DNA of 64,000 nt, taken from NCBI GenBank assembly GCA_022410635.1, contig JAJVDF010000220.1:254754-318753 (forward strand). Reading direction: 5' to 3'. Made by a program: the position numbers and the translations under genes. The DNA is from Tretioscincus oriximinensis. Lineage: Eukaryota; Chordata; Lepidosauria; Squamata; Gymnophthalmidae. Position 1 is the first letter of the stretch. The number at the start of each line of letters is the position of its first letter. Below, piece after piece: positions 10,889 to 23,700 of this stretch. The notes under the pieces were generated by a model, which made no database searches, was not told where the DNA came from, and was given only the letters and a program-made list of their open reading frames with translations.

Positions 10889-11485
10889 GCACAACATCGC
10901 AGGTTGCTATTCCGAGATACTGTCAGGCTCCGTGTAGAAAGGGGCTGCGTCCATTTCTTCAGACTCCATTTGATCAGAGGAAGACTTTATTTCTGAAAAT
11001 GGGGTTTACTTCGGGGTTGGAGGGTGAGGGTGGGGGAATGGAATAGCTCATACTTCAGGACTGAAGATTAACTGAAGAAAGTGTAAAGGTGTGATTAGTC
11101 TGCAAAGGTTCTTGTTGGTAGCTTCTTGTTAGCGCCCAAGATCCTGCAGAACTTGTGCAAGAAATGAAACGGTTCCTTTTCTGGAAGCAATAATACACAT
11201 ATCTATAGCCGGGTCAATCATGACCGATATTATGTAATGTACATTGAATGATGACACAGAAACTAGGAATAGTAAAAGAGAATTATGTAAGTATCACCAT
11301 TTGTGATTTTCTGTATAGTATTTCATTTCCTTCCATCTTTCGTCCTGCCCTCTTTGTGTGTGCCTATTGAACAGTAACTTAGGGTGATTTCAGATTTGAA
11401 GGACACCCTAGCCCATGACAGCTTGTACCATAATATATACAAAAGAACAGCACACGCATCCCATAGATTTATTTGAAAAATTATA

Positions 11486-11915
11486 TAAGAACATAAGAAC
11501 ATAAGAAGAGCCATACTGGATCAGGCCACAGCCCACCTAGTCCAGTCTTCTGTCCCACACAGAGGCCCACCAGATGCCCCTGGGCAGTCTGAACAGAGGG
11601 AAGCAAAATATGCTCCTGTTCATGACTCCCTGCAAATGGTATTTCAAGAGTCCTACCTGTTGCTCCATCCGGGAGGCGACATCCAGACAACTATCCTAGT
11701 ATCCATTTATACCCTTAGTGTCCATAAACCTGTCTAGTCCTGTCTTGAAACTATCCAAGCTGTTAGCTACCACCACCTCTTCAGGAAGTAAATTCCACAG
11801 GCCGATGACCCTCTGGGTGAAAAAATACTTTCCTTTGTCTGTTCTCACTTTTCTACCCAACAGTTTTAAGGAGGGCCCTCTGGTCCTTGTGTTGTGTGAT
11901 AAGAGAAAACCCTTC
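11486..11915 (-). mobile_element. CR1-clade LINE, 3' end
   Basis: Reads as the reverse complement of a CR1 3' terminus: (CATAAGAA)n at 11486-11510, then the 3' UTR, then the end of ORF2 (…[20 protein letters not shown]…[11 protein letters not shown]). Severely 5'-truncated, as most CR1 copies are. The 8-bp terminal repeat TTCTTATG is typical of the clade. Confidence 0.85.
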
Positions 11916-12236
11916 ATCACAGGCCCCAGAGTAAGTAACGACAAAGTCATTAAAACACATTTTAAATGAAACCCTCCTTCCCTCAGCCCCAACCAAGCCT
12001 CCTTTCCTCCTTTTGCCCCCTCCCTCCTTAGCAGGACAAGCCCCAGAGTGAGCTCAAGAATGAAAGGCCTTGGAGATCGACCTGTGCCCTAAGATTGGCC
12101 AACAAAGCCTTTTTGGTAGTGCCACCCCTTTGGCAGTCAAGGGGGTGGGGACACATTAGAGAGCCCTCCCAGTTGCAGCCCTCCAGTGATGGGATCAACT
12201 CGCTCTTTATATGCCTTCAGTTGACAAGATCCTTCT

Positions 12237-12365
12237 TTACTCTGGTCTTTGGCTGAGGGAAGAGTTTCTCTCTCCCAGTGCAGGCATATTGGTTTTAACT
12301 ATCAATATTATCTAATTTTATGCTTTTTTAATTGTAAGTGCCCTGAGACCTTTAGATATCAGGAG
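12237..12365 (+). mobile_element. LINE-like 3' tail (CCCTGAGACCTTTAG family)
   Basis: TGGTCTTTGGCTGAGGGAAG...AAGTGCCCTGAGACCTTTAGATATCAGG belongs to a family whose tails recur at 17854-18064, 27225-27370, 33757-33815 and 41455-41640 (+), and at 40498-40885, 46200-46270 and 55965-56375 (-). Confidence 0.5.
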
Positions 12366-13194
12366 AACAATTTAAACAAGCCAACATGGTTCTATTGTNT
12401 TCTCCTCCCAAAAATTGTCATTTTGGTGCTTGAATCAAAGCTCAACTTTTGTTCTCTGGCTAGATATGCAAAGCTCATTATCTTTCTTATTTATTATTTT
12501 ATCTGCCCTATACCTGAAGGAAAGATATTTCTTGAACCAAAGGCATCTTTTGATGGTTTTTCAAAGGACTACAATGAAGAAGCCCAGTTTCCTCCAGCCT
12601 AAATAAGAATTTGGAGGGATAGTAATGGAAAAGCTCCTGGGAAGGCAGGTGTTTTGTTTTGATTTTGGTGGAGAGAAGGCAAGATATTTTTCAAACCAGA
12701 GCCTAGATGCAGTTGTTTCAAAGCAAAGAGTTCCAGCTGTTTGTTTGTGTCTAGAAAATATGAATTGTGCACACAACTAATCAGGTTTTTACATATTGGG
12801 TTGCTGTGCAGAAACACTCACAGGGTCACAGCTGGTAGCTGTTTCCAGTCAAGTGCTACTCAAAGCAAAGTCAAGCTTCCTGCAATATAATGTGTGAAAT
12901 CTACCTTCATATGTTTACAATGCATCAAAAATAACAGTTGACAGCTTCTTCCCCCTCCGCTCCTCTGTAGCACTTTGACTGAAGACATGTCAGACATTTC
13001 AGTCCCATTGGTTTTCTGAATGCACTTTCAACATAATCTTCCTGTGTTTACTCAGACACAAACTCAATTAAGTTCAGCTGAATTTTCTTCAATGCAGATA
13101 CTGAATTGTAGCTTTAAATCTTGACTTCCTTATAGACTATCATGCCTGTTATTTCCGTCCTTTTGAGTTTCAAGAGAAGTATANAAAATCAACC

Positions 13195-13600
13195 ACCTTT
13201 GGGTTAGAGACGGCAGGATTCTTTTGAATGCTGTACAAGTGAATTTGCCTTTTCTTCTGCTCAAGATGCCCAGAAGCAATTGAGGTGTGTGTGTTGGGGG
13301 AGGGCATTGTGTGTTACTTACATTGGACAAGTTCATGGAGGTCAGTCCACCAATGGCTACTAGATTCAAGCCTAAGCAATAAAATGGTAATTATTTGGAG
13401 TAGAAAACCATAGAAAAATTCTAGATACTCCCCCCAGGTTGAAAAGACAGTCAGAATAGCTCCAAATGCCATTTATAGGGAGTTGAATTTTGCCTTCATC
13501 TTCTGTTTGAGGTGTCCAGAAGCAAGTGGTGAGACAAAGTGTGAGACAATATGGGCTATATAGTCTGTGGCCTGGTCCAGGAGGCTCCTCTTATGTTGTA
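13195..13600 (+). mobile_element. Two old CR1 3'-end remnants
   Basis: The stretches 13240-13320 and 13468-13600 carry decayed versions of the CR1 3' UTR (GATGCCCAGAAGCAATTG; TGTGGCCTGGTCCAGGAGGC TCCTCTTATG). They are far more diverged than the CR1 copies at 26155 or 48900. Confidence 0.45.
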
Positions 13601-15377
13601 AACATTGTTCTAAACCTAGGTATTTTCTACCAGCCTCCCTGTAAGACAATGAGGAAATGATTGATCCTACCAAACTGGAGATAGTTTTTGAAAAGAATCT
13701 TGTACTTCGTTTCTTCATCTGTAGCTTCCTGTTACAGGATTCTTCTTAAACAATTTATAATAACAACACTTGTGGATTTATTGCCTGTAGTGAAGTCCAA
13801 TCACTGACACATTGCTACTGTAGTAACTATTTACTCCAGAATTACAGAAGATAACTTTCTGCAATTGTAGTCTTTGACCTCCTGTTTTGCCCTGGCAAGA
13901 TAAGAACTTTAGCACTATTGTTGAACACACATAGAAAGAGTGATTCATTTTAAACTTTCCCAGAAAATTGTGATAGCAAGTCAAAGGGGAGGCTCACCCA
14001 GGTTCATGAAAAGCAATCAGTTATAGAAANNTTCAGAGAAATANCCGTGTTAGTCTAGNAGAAAGTCCAGAAACTGATTGCAATGACAGCTACTTGTGAT
14101 ATATTCACAATATGAATGTATTTATTAATAGCTCATTTTCTATCAACAATTATACTATCGGCCCCAGAAGATGTTCACTTCCATCTCATGGGATACATTA
14201 CTCAATGCTACATAGTTTTCACCGCTAGATTATGTTTCTCAACCTCCCTGCTCCCACTTGTCTCATCTATTGTATTTAGAACACCAGTCAATGTGGTCAT
14301 GTTAGCTCAGGCCAAGGTTGCAATTAGTTTCAGTCTTACCCCTAGCAAACATTCATTCTGATGCCAGCTCCCAATGGATTGGAATTGGGGCTATTTTGCT
14401 AGTCCTTTCAGCTTGTTACCTAGGACANGTGCCCCTTTTGCTCCCCATAGTTGTGGCCCTGGCAGAGGCAAAGGAACATATTGTACAATCCAGCTGTGAA
14501 CCCCTGGTTGGAGAAGTCAACATACGCTTAGCCTGATTTCCACAAAGCTCAGAGGTGTAANTTAAAATGTGTTGTAGCACATCTAAGGCCTGATTCGGAT
14601 AAAGCTAAATGTGTTGTAATACATCTTCATGCACATTAAGCCCTGTGCAGATCAGGCTTTAGAAACTCAATAGAACAAATACTGTATCACTATTAAAGTG
14701 CTAGACTAAAGATGCAGAATCTTTGTCACCTGATCTACAGCAGATATCATTTCAATGTTGATCACAAGTGTCAACCTAATATACTAATAAGACCCCTTTT
14801 GCTGAATTAAGACAAAAATGTCCTGGAGGTATCTTGAGGGGACAGAATTTCAGAACTATTTCTGAACACATAAAAAGGGTGGATGATTTTAAAACACCCC
14901 AGAATAGGGTGATGGTAGGAAAAAGGGNAGGTTTTACTGTCTCATGGAAAGCAACTAGCTATGGAAACTGCTTGAAATGAAGGATCCTGGGNGTATTCTG
15001 ATAAATGAATTATCTGCAAGTAAAAACATACCAAGCAGAAAAATGTTTATGCTAAATATTCGTTATTAAAGGTTTTTTTATTTCCCCCCTAAAAATGGTA
15101 CCTCCACACCTACAACCCCACATACCATTTATTCTATCTCACTATACCATTTACTCTCTAATAAACACACCCATCACTATGGTTTACACATGATTAATGG
15201 AGACTGAAACCTGGTATAACGATAGAAAATGTTGGGATCGTTGTCTTTTTCTTCCTGTAATTGCCAATAAATCACATACAGTCTTTATATGAACGGTGGA
15301 AAGTTTTAATATTAGAGATTAAAAATTAGATGAAAAAGTTCAAGAATTTTATTTACATTCCCTTGAGATCAATCCTA

Positions 15378-15512
15378 TGGCCCTTTCTGCATTGGGCTAT
15401 ATCTTAAAACAGAGGCCTGCTATCCACATGCTGTAGTCAATACTGGCATGCAGATGGCAAGATCCTATTTCAAAATATATTCCAAGATAAAGCTTAATGC
15501 NGAATGGGCCTT
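15378..15512. mobile_element. Palindromic GGCCC-family repeat
   Basis: GGCCCTTTCTGCATTGGGC at the left and an inverted GCTTAATGCNGAATGGGCC at the right, with internal AGGCCTGCTATCCACATGC and TGGCATGCAGATGGC segments facing each other. Same family as 282-419. Confidence 0.55.
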
Positions 15513-16298
15513 CACATGTCTTCTCAATTTAAACACAACAGAATTTATTATTGGATAAAGCACTGTGGTATGATGACTGCTTAAGAGAATATTTAAACAT
15601 ATCAGTAAAGCATATCACAACTAAACATCGATGCTCTTAGCTGCAGTTGTGAACGCACAAAAACTTTTGCATATGCATATTACATCTTTGCTGCCCGTTG
15701 GGATGAACTGGNCCTTTTGTGGGAAATTTTATTTTGAATACTTGAAAGAATTCTAAATGCCTTGCTCAAACTAAAGCTGCTTCCCCACTACAATTTTATT
15801 TTATTTTAAGCAATGCAACACATTCACAAGTATGTCCCCATTTACGGTACTTTCAATCTTCCTTGCAGTTCCCTCTCTGTCCTCCACACATCCTGGCAAT
15901 TCTTGTGACACCACAAACCCCAGAAATCATTGCTGCACTTGCCTGACTACAAGCCCCAGCATCCTCTGGGAGTCTGAATGCAATTCCCAGGCAATCTCTA
16001 CTAGTCAGGAGCCAATGAGTGTCTTTACAATTTGCATACTAAACTCTGAGGCAGCTTTTCTTTTGGACTTTACAAAATGGTGGCTACTAAATCGGATAAT
16101 ATGNGGCAGCTACATACTCTGCATTAAAGACCTTTAGAGCGTGTGAAATGCTGGACATGCGTGGTTCCGTGTGGCAGACAGAAGGTAAAATAGCCACCAA
16201 AGCACAGGAAATAGAGCTTTCAAGTTTTTTCAGAACATGCTTTCCACATTGTGTATTAATATCAATACACCTCTCTGCAATGCCTAATAAAATATAGT

Positions 16299-16465
16299 CC
16301 AGCAAAGGAGCTAGCAGCACTTTGAGACTAACTTGAGAAAAGTGGTTGGCATAAGTAGACCTGTCTACGAAAGCTTATGCCAACCACTTTTCTCAAGTTA
16401 GTCTCAAAGTGCTGCTAGCTCCTTTGCTGGAATTTCTGCTAGACTAACACGGCTATTTCTCTGTC
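16299..16465 (-). mobile_element. Interspersed repeat with perfect 57-bp hairpin
   Basis: Arms 16299-16355 and 16374-16430 are exact reverse complements around an 18-nt loop. The right arm continues into TTTCTGCTAGACTAACACGG, the reverse complement of a repeat also found at 14031-14062 and 28894-28926. The family carries ACGAAAGCTTATGC and TTAGTCTCAAAGTGCTG segments, also seen at about 19280-19340 and 18355-18400. The left arm looks like an inverted duplication of part of the element. Confidence 0.7.
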
Positions 16466-16794
16466 ATAAAATATAAGAAAAGGTGACTATTCTAGCACAG
16501 TTTTCCAGAATTGAACATTTGAGGCCTATTTTGTGCAATTGCTATATTNGCACCAACCTTTCTCATACACCTCACCAGTTTTTCTGAGGCTGATTTCCAT
16601 TTAATTTTTTTAAAATGTCAAGTAGGAATCCCTTCAATCTGCTTCCATATACGTAAAATGCCCTTAATAACCATTAATTGATTAGGAAATTATATTTTAA
16701 AAACACTACATGAAAAAGTGGTGACTGAAAAAAGACTGACAAACGCATGGATACCAAATGGGTCCGTGGCTATCAAAACAGATGCCCATGTACA

Positions 16795-16985
16795 GAGATT
16801 GGAGGCTGGAGATATTGAAAAGATGCCTCTGCAAGTCATTTGTAGGGAGTCATGAACAAGTAAAGGTTTTGCCTTCTTAAGTAGGAGATGCTCGGAAGCA
16901 ATTGCTGGGTTACTGCTTCTGGTTCAGAAACGGAATGCTGGACTAGATGTAGTCTGATGCTGCAGGGCTCCTTTTATGTTCCTAT
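16795..16985 (+). mobile_element. Old CR1 3'-end fragment
   Basis: GTAGGGAGTCATGAACAAG, then GCTCGGAAGCAATTGCTGG and GCTGCAGGGCTCCTTTTATG match the order of the CR1 3' UTR in younger copies, with many differences. Confidence 0.55.
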
Positions 16986-17096
16986 GTACAACTGATTGGA
17001 AGTCAATCACAGAGTACTCGGGTGTGACTTTTTCAAAAAAGTGATTGTAGATTTCTAAAGTCAGTGTTTAAAGAGGAAGATATTTGCCAACTCTAA

Positions 17097-17102
17097 TTTA
17101 AT
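17097..17102 (-). terminator. Possible XRN2 polyadenylation signal (ATTAAA)
   Basis: TTTAAT on the + strand is ATTAAA on the XRN2 strand, about 640 nt after the stop codon. No AATAAA was noticed closer to the stop on that strand. Low-confidence choice. Confidence 0.25.
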
Positions 17103-17738
17103 ATTTCAAAGTCAAAATTTAAGGAATTGCGTTGAAAAGAGAAGGATCAACTTTCTTCTGCCATTCTTTTAAATAGAAAGAGGCATAAAATGTCCCCATG
17201 TAGATTGTGATTTTCAAATGTACTGTATACTCAAAAGAAATTATTTGGACAAAACATCTGTTTTTTCCTTCATTTTATGAGATGAATAACAACAGGGATG
17301 CCACTTGGATATTGTAAAAGTGGAGTCTTTTACTTAGGAGGTTGATTGATCTCATTTTAAAAAGACACAAATACATCAAATAAGCACTAAGAAGGACTAC
17401 GAACGAAGTCTACAAAATCTGTGCTTTTAGCTAATTTCTGATGCAAGCTACACAATTGTTACAAAATTTGTCTTCTCAATGCTTTTCTTAAGCTGATGTG
17501 AAACTGAAAAGAATTAAGAATGAAAGGAATTAAAAAGGACATGCAAAATGAAGACACAGCAATACTCCTGCTTCATTCAATGTTCACAAACAAGTACTGA
17601 TTGACTCCAGTAGCTGCAAAGCAATATACGCATCATATCAAGTATCAGTTATAAGGTACAGTTTAAAAATGGCTTAAATGAAAATTATTCAGATGATGAA
17701 GCCTATTAAAAAAAAGGTTTTAGAAAACAAAACAAAGC

Positions 17739-17795
17739 CTAATTCCAGTTGTATCGTCCAGAAGAGGGTGGCAATGGATAAGGTCTTCCATAACC
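17739..17795 (-). CDS. XRN2: XRN2 terminal coding exon
   Basis: [18 protein letters not shown] then TAG at 17739-17741. The GRYNWN ending matches vertebrate XRN2. The 3' UTR continues to lower coordinates. Confidence 0.95.
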   Translation of the reverse strand, partial: GYGRPYPLPPSSGRYNWN

Positions 17796-20700
17796 CTGTA
17801 AAAGCAAAAACAGTATTTTATGAGCTTTAATTAAAAGTCAGCATAAGGGCCTTCGGGATAGGGCCTCCTATGTGGCAGCCCCCAGACTATGGAATAGTCT
17901 CCCCCACTGAGATGCATCAATCATCTATGCACAATCAGAACATGCTTGAAAACACACCTCTGACTTTCCCTACTTTTATATGCTGCAGCTTTTTAATATT
18001 AACTGTGTTTTTATTGTACACCACCCTGAGACCTTCGGGTATAGGGCAGTATAGAAAAATAAATGAATTGTTACAAAAGCCTCCATTTAGGGGCACTGAA
18101 CAGATTTCCATAGTAACAGCAGTTAAAACCTTGGTCTATTGAGACTCTCTTAATCCTTTTCTCCATCTTTCTGCATCTCTTTGATTGCAGCACTCGTAAT
18201 CACTTTACACTCTCGGCAGACTTAATGACCTTCCTTGTACCATACTTGACTCATCAGCGCCACACACATTTGCATTTCTATTGCTACTAAGACCCCCAGC
18301 TTGTTATAAATGTCTGTTCTTAGGCATGGCATCTATTGCCTCCATAGCATCTGAAATAGACTTGTCTATAAAAGCTCATGCTGCCTTTCTTGCAAGTCTC
18401 TGCTAGGAGGCCCCTTTATCAATATCACAGCCTGATATTATTGCAAGCTGCATTGCACCTACAAGAGCTCCCTTACTTCAAAGTCCTTAGAATATCAGAA
18501 GATGTGGGGTACGCCTCTGGCCCCTCCCCTGGGAGCCCAGTAACTGGGAAGCTGGGATAGAAAATAAGTTGCCAGTACGGATCTCTCGTTACAATTTGAG
18601 AAGGACGATTTATTAAATAATAATTGTATAAGTAAAATGCAACAGAAGTCACAACCCATCTCGAGCTAAGTTTATGTCTGATTGTGTTCAATGAGGGAAT
18701 TGAGCATATGAATTAGTGAATAAGTCAGCAATAAATAATAAGAATTCCCACAAATGTTATTTTCAGGGAATCAAGACAAAAGGTTTGCTTTCTCCTCCTG
18801 TTTGAGATGCCCAAAAGCAACTGGTGGGCCACTGGTGTGAAAGAATTCTGTACAAGATTGGCTCTGATCCAACCCATATATACGGTTAGATTTGTATCCA
18901 CAGTATTAGATAATCCTATATTCTTTAGACTGAAACTTTACATTGCAAACTACTGCTTGATCAGGGATAGGAACGCAGAATCAAAGCTGACTGATCAAAT
19001 AAATGTTAAAACAAAAAATTGGTTCTTTTATAGACAAGTGAGTAATAGCTAATATCCACTATATGTTCAGCTATTCTGGCTGTTGGACATAAAAAACATG
19101 ACTATGTGTTTTCTATTTGTAATTGTGATGGTCAGAACAACTTTTAACCTTCTGAACATCTGATGCTTTATTAGCCTCCCTGTCCCACCTTCCCTTTACG
19201 GCAAAGATATATTATGGTAACTTAACAATTTGTCGTTTGATTCAATGTCCCTAGACATTTCAGCATCTGAAGAAGTAAACTTGTCTACGAAAGCACACGA
19301 TACCTACCTTTTTCTTGTTAGTCTCTAAAGTGCTGCAACATTTAAACATGTTTTCTTAAAAGTTGGGAGACGTTAAGCATTGAAAAAGGCAGCAATCCAT
19401 TAAAACCCACATACTTTTTCCACAATGGAAAACCCACATTTCACATACCTCTGCTAACAATACACGTGCTTCATTTTTNNAAAAAAATTAAATAAAAACA
19501 GTTGCTAGGACTCAGATTACACAATTTCTCCATTGTTTTTCAAGCAAAGCATCACAGTGACCAAGTTACCTGTCTGTCTCGTTCCCTTCGATCATTAGGC
19601 CTTTGTGGATAATTGCCTGCCCCACCTGGGTTTTGGTACTGGCTCTGTTGGTAGAGTGATCCCTGAGAATGGGGCATGCGATTCCAAGGAAGAAGTGGCG
19701 TGGCTCCTGAATTTCTGAGAAGGGAGAAAAGTATCTCATAGGCATTTGGGTTTTCCTTTTTAANTCTCCCACTTGAGGGCTGAAACTTCTGCAAACAGTT
19801 TTACTCACATATGTCTCACAGTTTTATGACAAAAACTGATTGTTTCTTTAAAAAATGTTCTTAATTATGAACATTTTGATAAGAAATGTTTTAAAACTAG
19901 TTATTTTGAAAAAATATCATGTTTGTTACTGCTATCTGCTTCTATGAAAAATCAAAACAACAATGAGAAACGGCAACAGCAAAAAGTAACATTATCTCNA
20001 GAGTAAATAAGTGCAAAGCTTTCTTCTCTGGACATCTAGACTAAATCTAGGAATGCATTCTTTCACTTAATTGCAGGTTGCAAATGAATTCCTACTGCAC
20101 AGTAGTCTGAATCTAGGGTAGAAGCTTTGCCTGTTATCTCCTCCCCCCACTTTCCATTATTCTACTCAAAATGTCAGAAGGTCTGATCAGGAGGAACCTT
20201 TTCAACTTCTATTGATGCTGTTTTCAATTGACCACAGTGACCTAGCAACATAAGCACTAATTGGCATAGGCTAACCAACATTTGGTGTACAGTTTACATG
20301 GGAACAAAAATGTAACATCTATTACTATTAAGCTTGCCACCTGAAGTTATCATGAGAAATGTTTGTATTGAGTGAATAACACTATTTCTATTTATAAACT
20401 GTAACATATTAAGAGATACATAGGTGGGGAAAATTTATACCTTCCACACACAACTCATTAGAGCTAGTGGTATAATTTCATTAGATTTGCATTTTGTCTT
20501 TCACCTGACAGTCTCAGGGGATTAGATCAAAGCATTAAAAAATTAATAAAAACCCGTTTAAATAATACCCCCTCCTGCCACCAACAAAGCTTCCTTTAGA
20601 GGAAGCTAAGGATCAAAGACTTGGATTAAGAAATATATAACGATTTCCTCCAACGATATTGTCTCCCTTGACTCATATGGAGTTGAGTGTAACAAACATA

Positions 20701-23700
20701 CTGATGGCCTTGCTAAGAAGTGGGGAAAGGGTAATACCGTCTTGTTGGTTCTCCTTGATATTTCATTAGCTTTTGATGTTATCAACCATCATATCAAAAG
20801 CAGCTTCAGGGACTTGGAGGCAACATTATATGGTGGTTTTCTTTCTATCTCTGAGGTAGACTCTAAAAAGTAGAACTGGATTTTTTTTACTTCCTTTTGT
20901 TCCCTCTGCTCTTTAACACACTGCTAGGATGAGCATCCAAAAATATGCTCATAGGACGACATTCAGAACTACTGCTGCTCACATGCAAATGCTCAGAATC
21001 TTCTCTCCTTCACAGACAGGCAACTGAACAGGAGACCAGACAAGACAGGATGAGCAGAATGGCAAGGCAAAATATATTTGGTAGGACATGTTCTGAGAGT
21101 GTGGCGGCACTAACATTTTGGTCTTTGCTGCAAAGAGGAGGAAGAAGGAAGAGGATANCATAAATGAAGATGACATCCAAAGTCATCAGGCNGAACCCCC
21201 TACTCATTGCAGGATTTACTGAAGAGGAAGATGTGAAAGTGACAGGCCAACACAGAGCTCTCCTCTCCTTCCTCAACTCCTCAAGAGACTGTCTGAGATT
21301 CACTTCTGCCCATGGTGAATTCTCAGTTTTGGTGCTGCCCATTAAGGAGCCATGTAGGTTTCCCAATACTAGCTGGTGGGGCATTGAGGAAAAATTGTGT
21401 TCCCTATGATGGGAAAGAAACACATGAATATCTCTCAAATTTTTTCATGTCTTTACAAGTAAATAGACTTACATGAGAAACTACATCAATGTCGTTTATA
21501 CCCCATGGATATTAAATAAGCAAATATAACAGAGAACAGACAATCTTTGTTGTTTTTGTTTTTAAAAAAATGTTGTAGGGAACCTGGATTTGCAACCTCC
21601 TTTACTGAATTTGCAACCTAGTAAAAGAGTCTTCTAGCCCTGGTTTGTTTCTAAGGTACTACAGGACCCCTTATTAGAATGTTTTCTTTGGCTTCAAACA
21701 AGAATAGCTTCATAGCTGAAACAATGATGTGATGTCCTCCTCATTAATTATAGGAAGTCTTAGAAAGTTTAATCATTGTAAAATGAAAGTGCATGTGAAC
21801 ATGTATGGGAATTTGATTTTTAATATTTATTAGGGGAAAAAAGCAAATGTTCTGTTTGGTTTTAAAAATTTTACTCAAGAGATAATCTTTCAACTTTAAA
21901 ATAAAGCTTGTCATTATAGTTGTGAAAAATTTTCATCTTTAGATGAAAGTTCTCAATAATGCTGAACACTTTGCGAAGTAATTTTATGTGAGTAATTAGT
22001 TTAATATTAATCATAAGATCATATAAAAAGGTTGAAATATGTACAAATGCAAATGCAATAATAAAAATACAAAAAGGAGTAACAAAAATAATATATTAAA
22101 AGACACAGGCATCATTTTTATTATTACTTTTTTTTGTATGCTTATTACTATAATTGCATTTATGTTTAATTTAACTTTTTAATGATATAGTCACATGACT
22201 AATTTAATTACTTACTTACCAGTAAGTAAATATTAAATCCCTTGTAGAATTTTAAAGAACAAAATGCACAGTCTCCCTTATTCTTATATATTGTACTCTA
22301 TTAGTATAAAACAATAGGAAAAACTATAAGGAAAAACTATTTTCAACTCAGTAATTGCTTTATCTGTGTACATGTGTATGTGTGTGTATTGCTTTGCTCT
22401 ACAGATATAATGGAATTATTCACAGATATACTTTGCATATCTGATTTTAAGGATGTACAATCCAGCTACTCAATGAAAAAACACATATATAAAACATCCC
22501 TTATTATCAAACCAGGTCACATTCTCTCCGTTCTGCGCTACTTATTGGGCTTCAGATTCCTTAATCCCCGCAGAGTCCCTCCTGCATTTAATTCAGTTCA
22601 GTCTTAAGTAGTTAAAGAAACTGTTTTCAGTGGCAACTAATAACTACTGACCTACAGTGACACAGTCCTACAATAGACTTGTCAGGCCTGAAAAAGCTAT
22701 ACTAAAGAAGCTGATTAGGACTTCAAGAGGGTTGTAGCAAGAATCAATGGCTGGTCTGTGCTAATGCTGTGGTTCCAGGACGGGAATGATAAAAGTGGAC
22801 ACCATTAGTTATGCCTCATTAAGTTCCACGACTTTCTTAAAAAGAAATTTGTTTAGCCTGTCCAAAATCTAAATGCGGTTTTAAGCTGACTGTGTTGAAA
22901 TTCATCGTTCCTCAAAAGCTTCAGTGACGGAGGCTGAAGAACCAAGAATGTTACATCAAAGTTCATTTTGGAAGAACCAAGAATGTTACATCAAAGTTCA
23001 TTTTGAAGTTTGATTATTAAGAGAAATGCTTCTGCCCTAAACAATCTAGCCAAAGGGAAAAAGCCATATAAGTTAAACGGAGCCTGATTATAACAAAAAA
23101 TAAATTATATACATTAAATTAAGAAGAGATTTGTATTTCAAACTTAAATTATTTTTTTNAAAAAACCTCCATAAGTACCTGTCAAATCTTTGCGGTGGGT
23201 GCTGAAAGAGAGGAGTAGGACCTTGCCAGGAATCTTGGGGTCTGATGTCTGTAAATTAAAAACACAATGATGCAGCATGTTATTTGCACCTTGTTTTTTT
23301 ACAGATGTATCTGTAAACATCCAGCAAGAATGTACCTGTTCAAAGGCAGTAGACAGAAAACATTATTCATCCCAAAGCATGATGAGTAAGAATGCCTGAA
23401 TATTTAAAATTAAAAAGAAGCACATTTCGAGTCCAGAATCCATGTCATCATACCTCAATTAATTAAATGTCTTTGAAATAAATTAAATTCCATCAAGAGA
23501 CTATTAACAAGTTAATCAAATGTTGGAAAAATATAACAGGCTCTAGAAAACTGTTCTCTCAAACTGCAGATTTCAAAGAAACAGCACTAGCATCAAAAGA
23601 AAACTCACTCTGCCTATCTTTTTCTTCTTAATCTCTAAGGTGCAATGAAACCCCTTTACTAGATGCTCACAATGATATATAGTTATTTATAAATTTGTGA

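Noticed and set aside
22936..23005. CRISPR-like repeat
   Set aside because: Only two adjacent units with no spacers, in a vertebrate intron.
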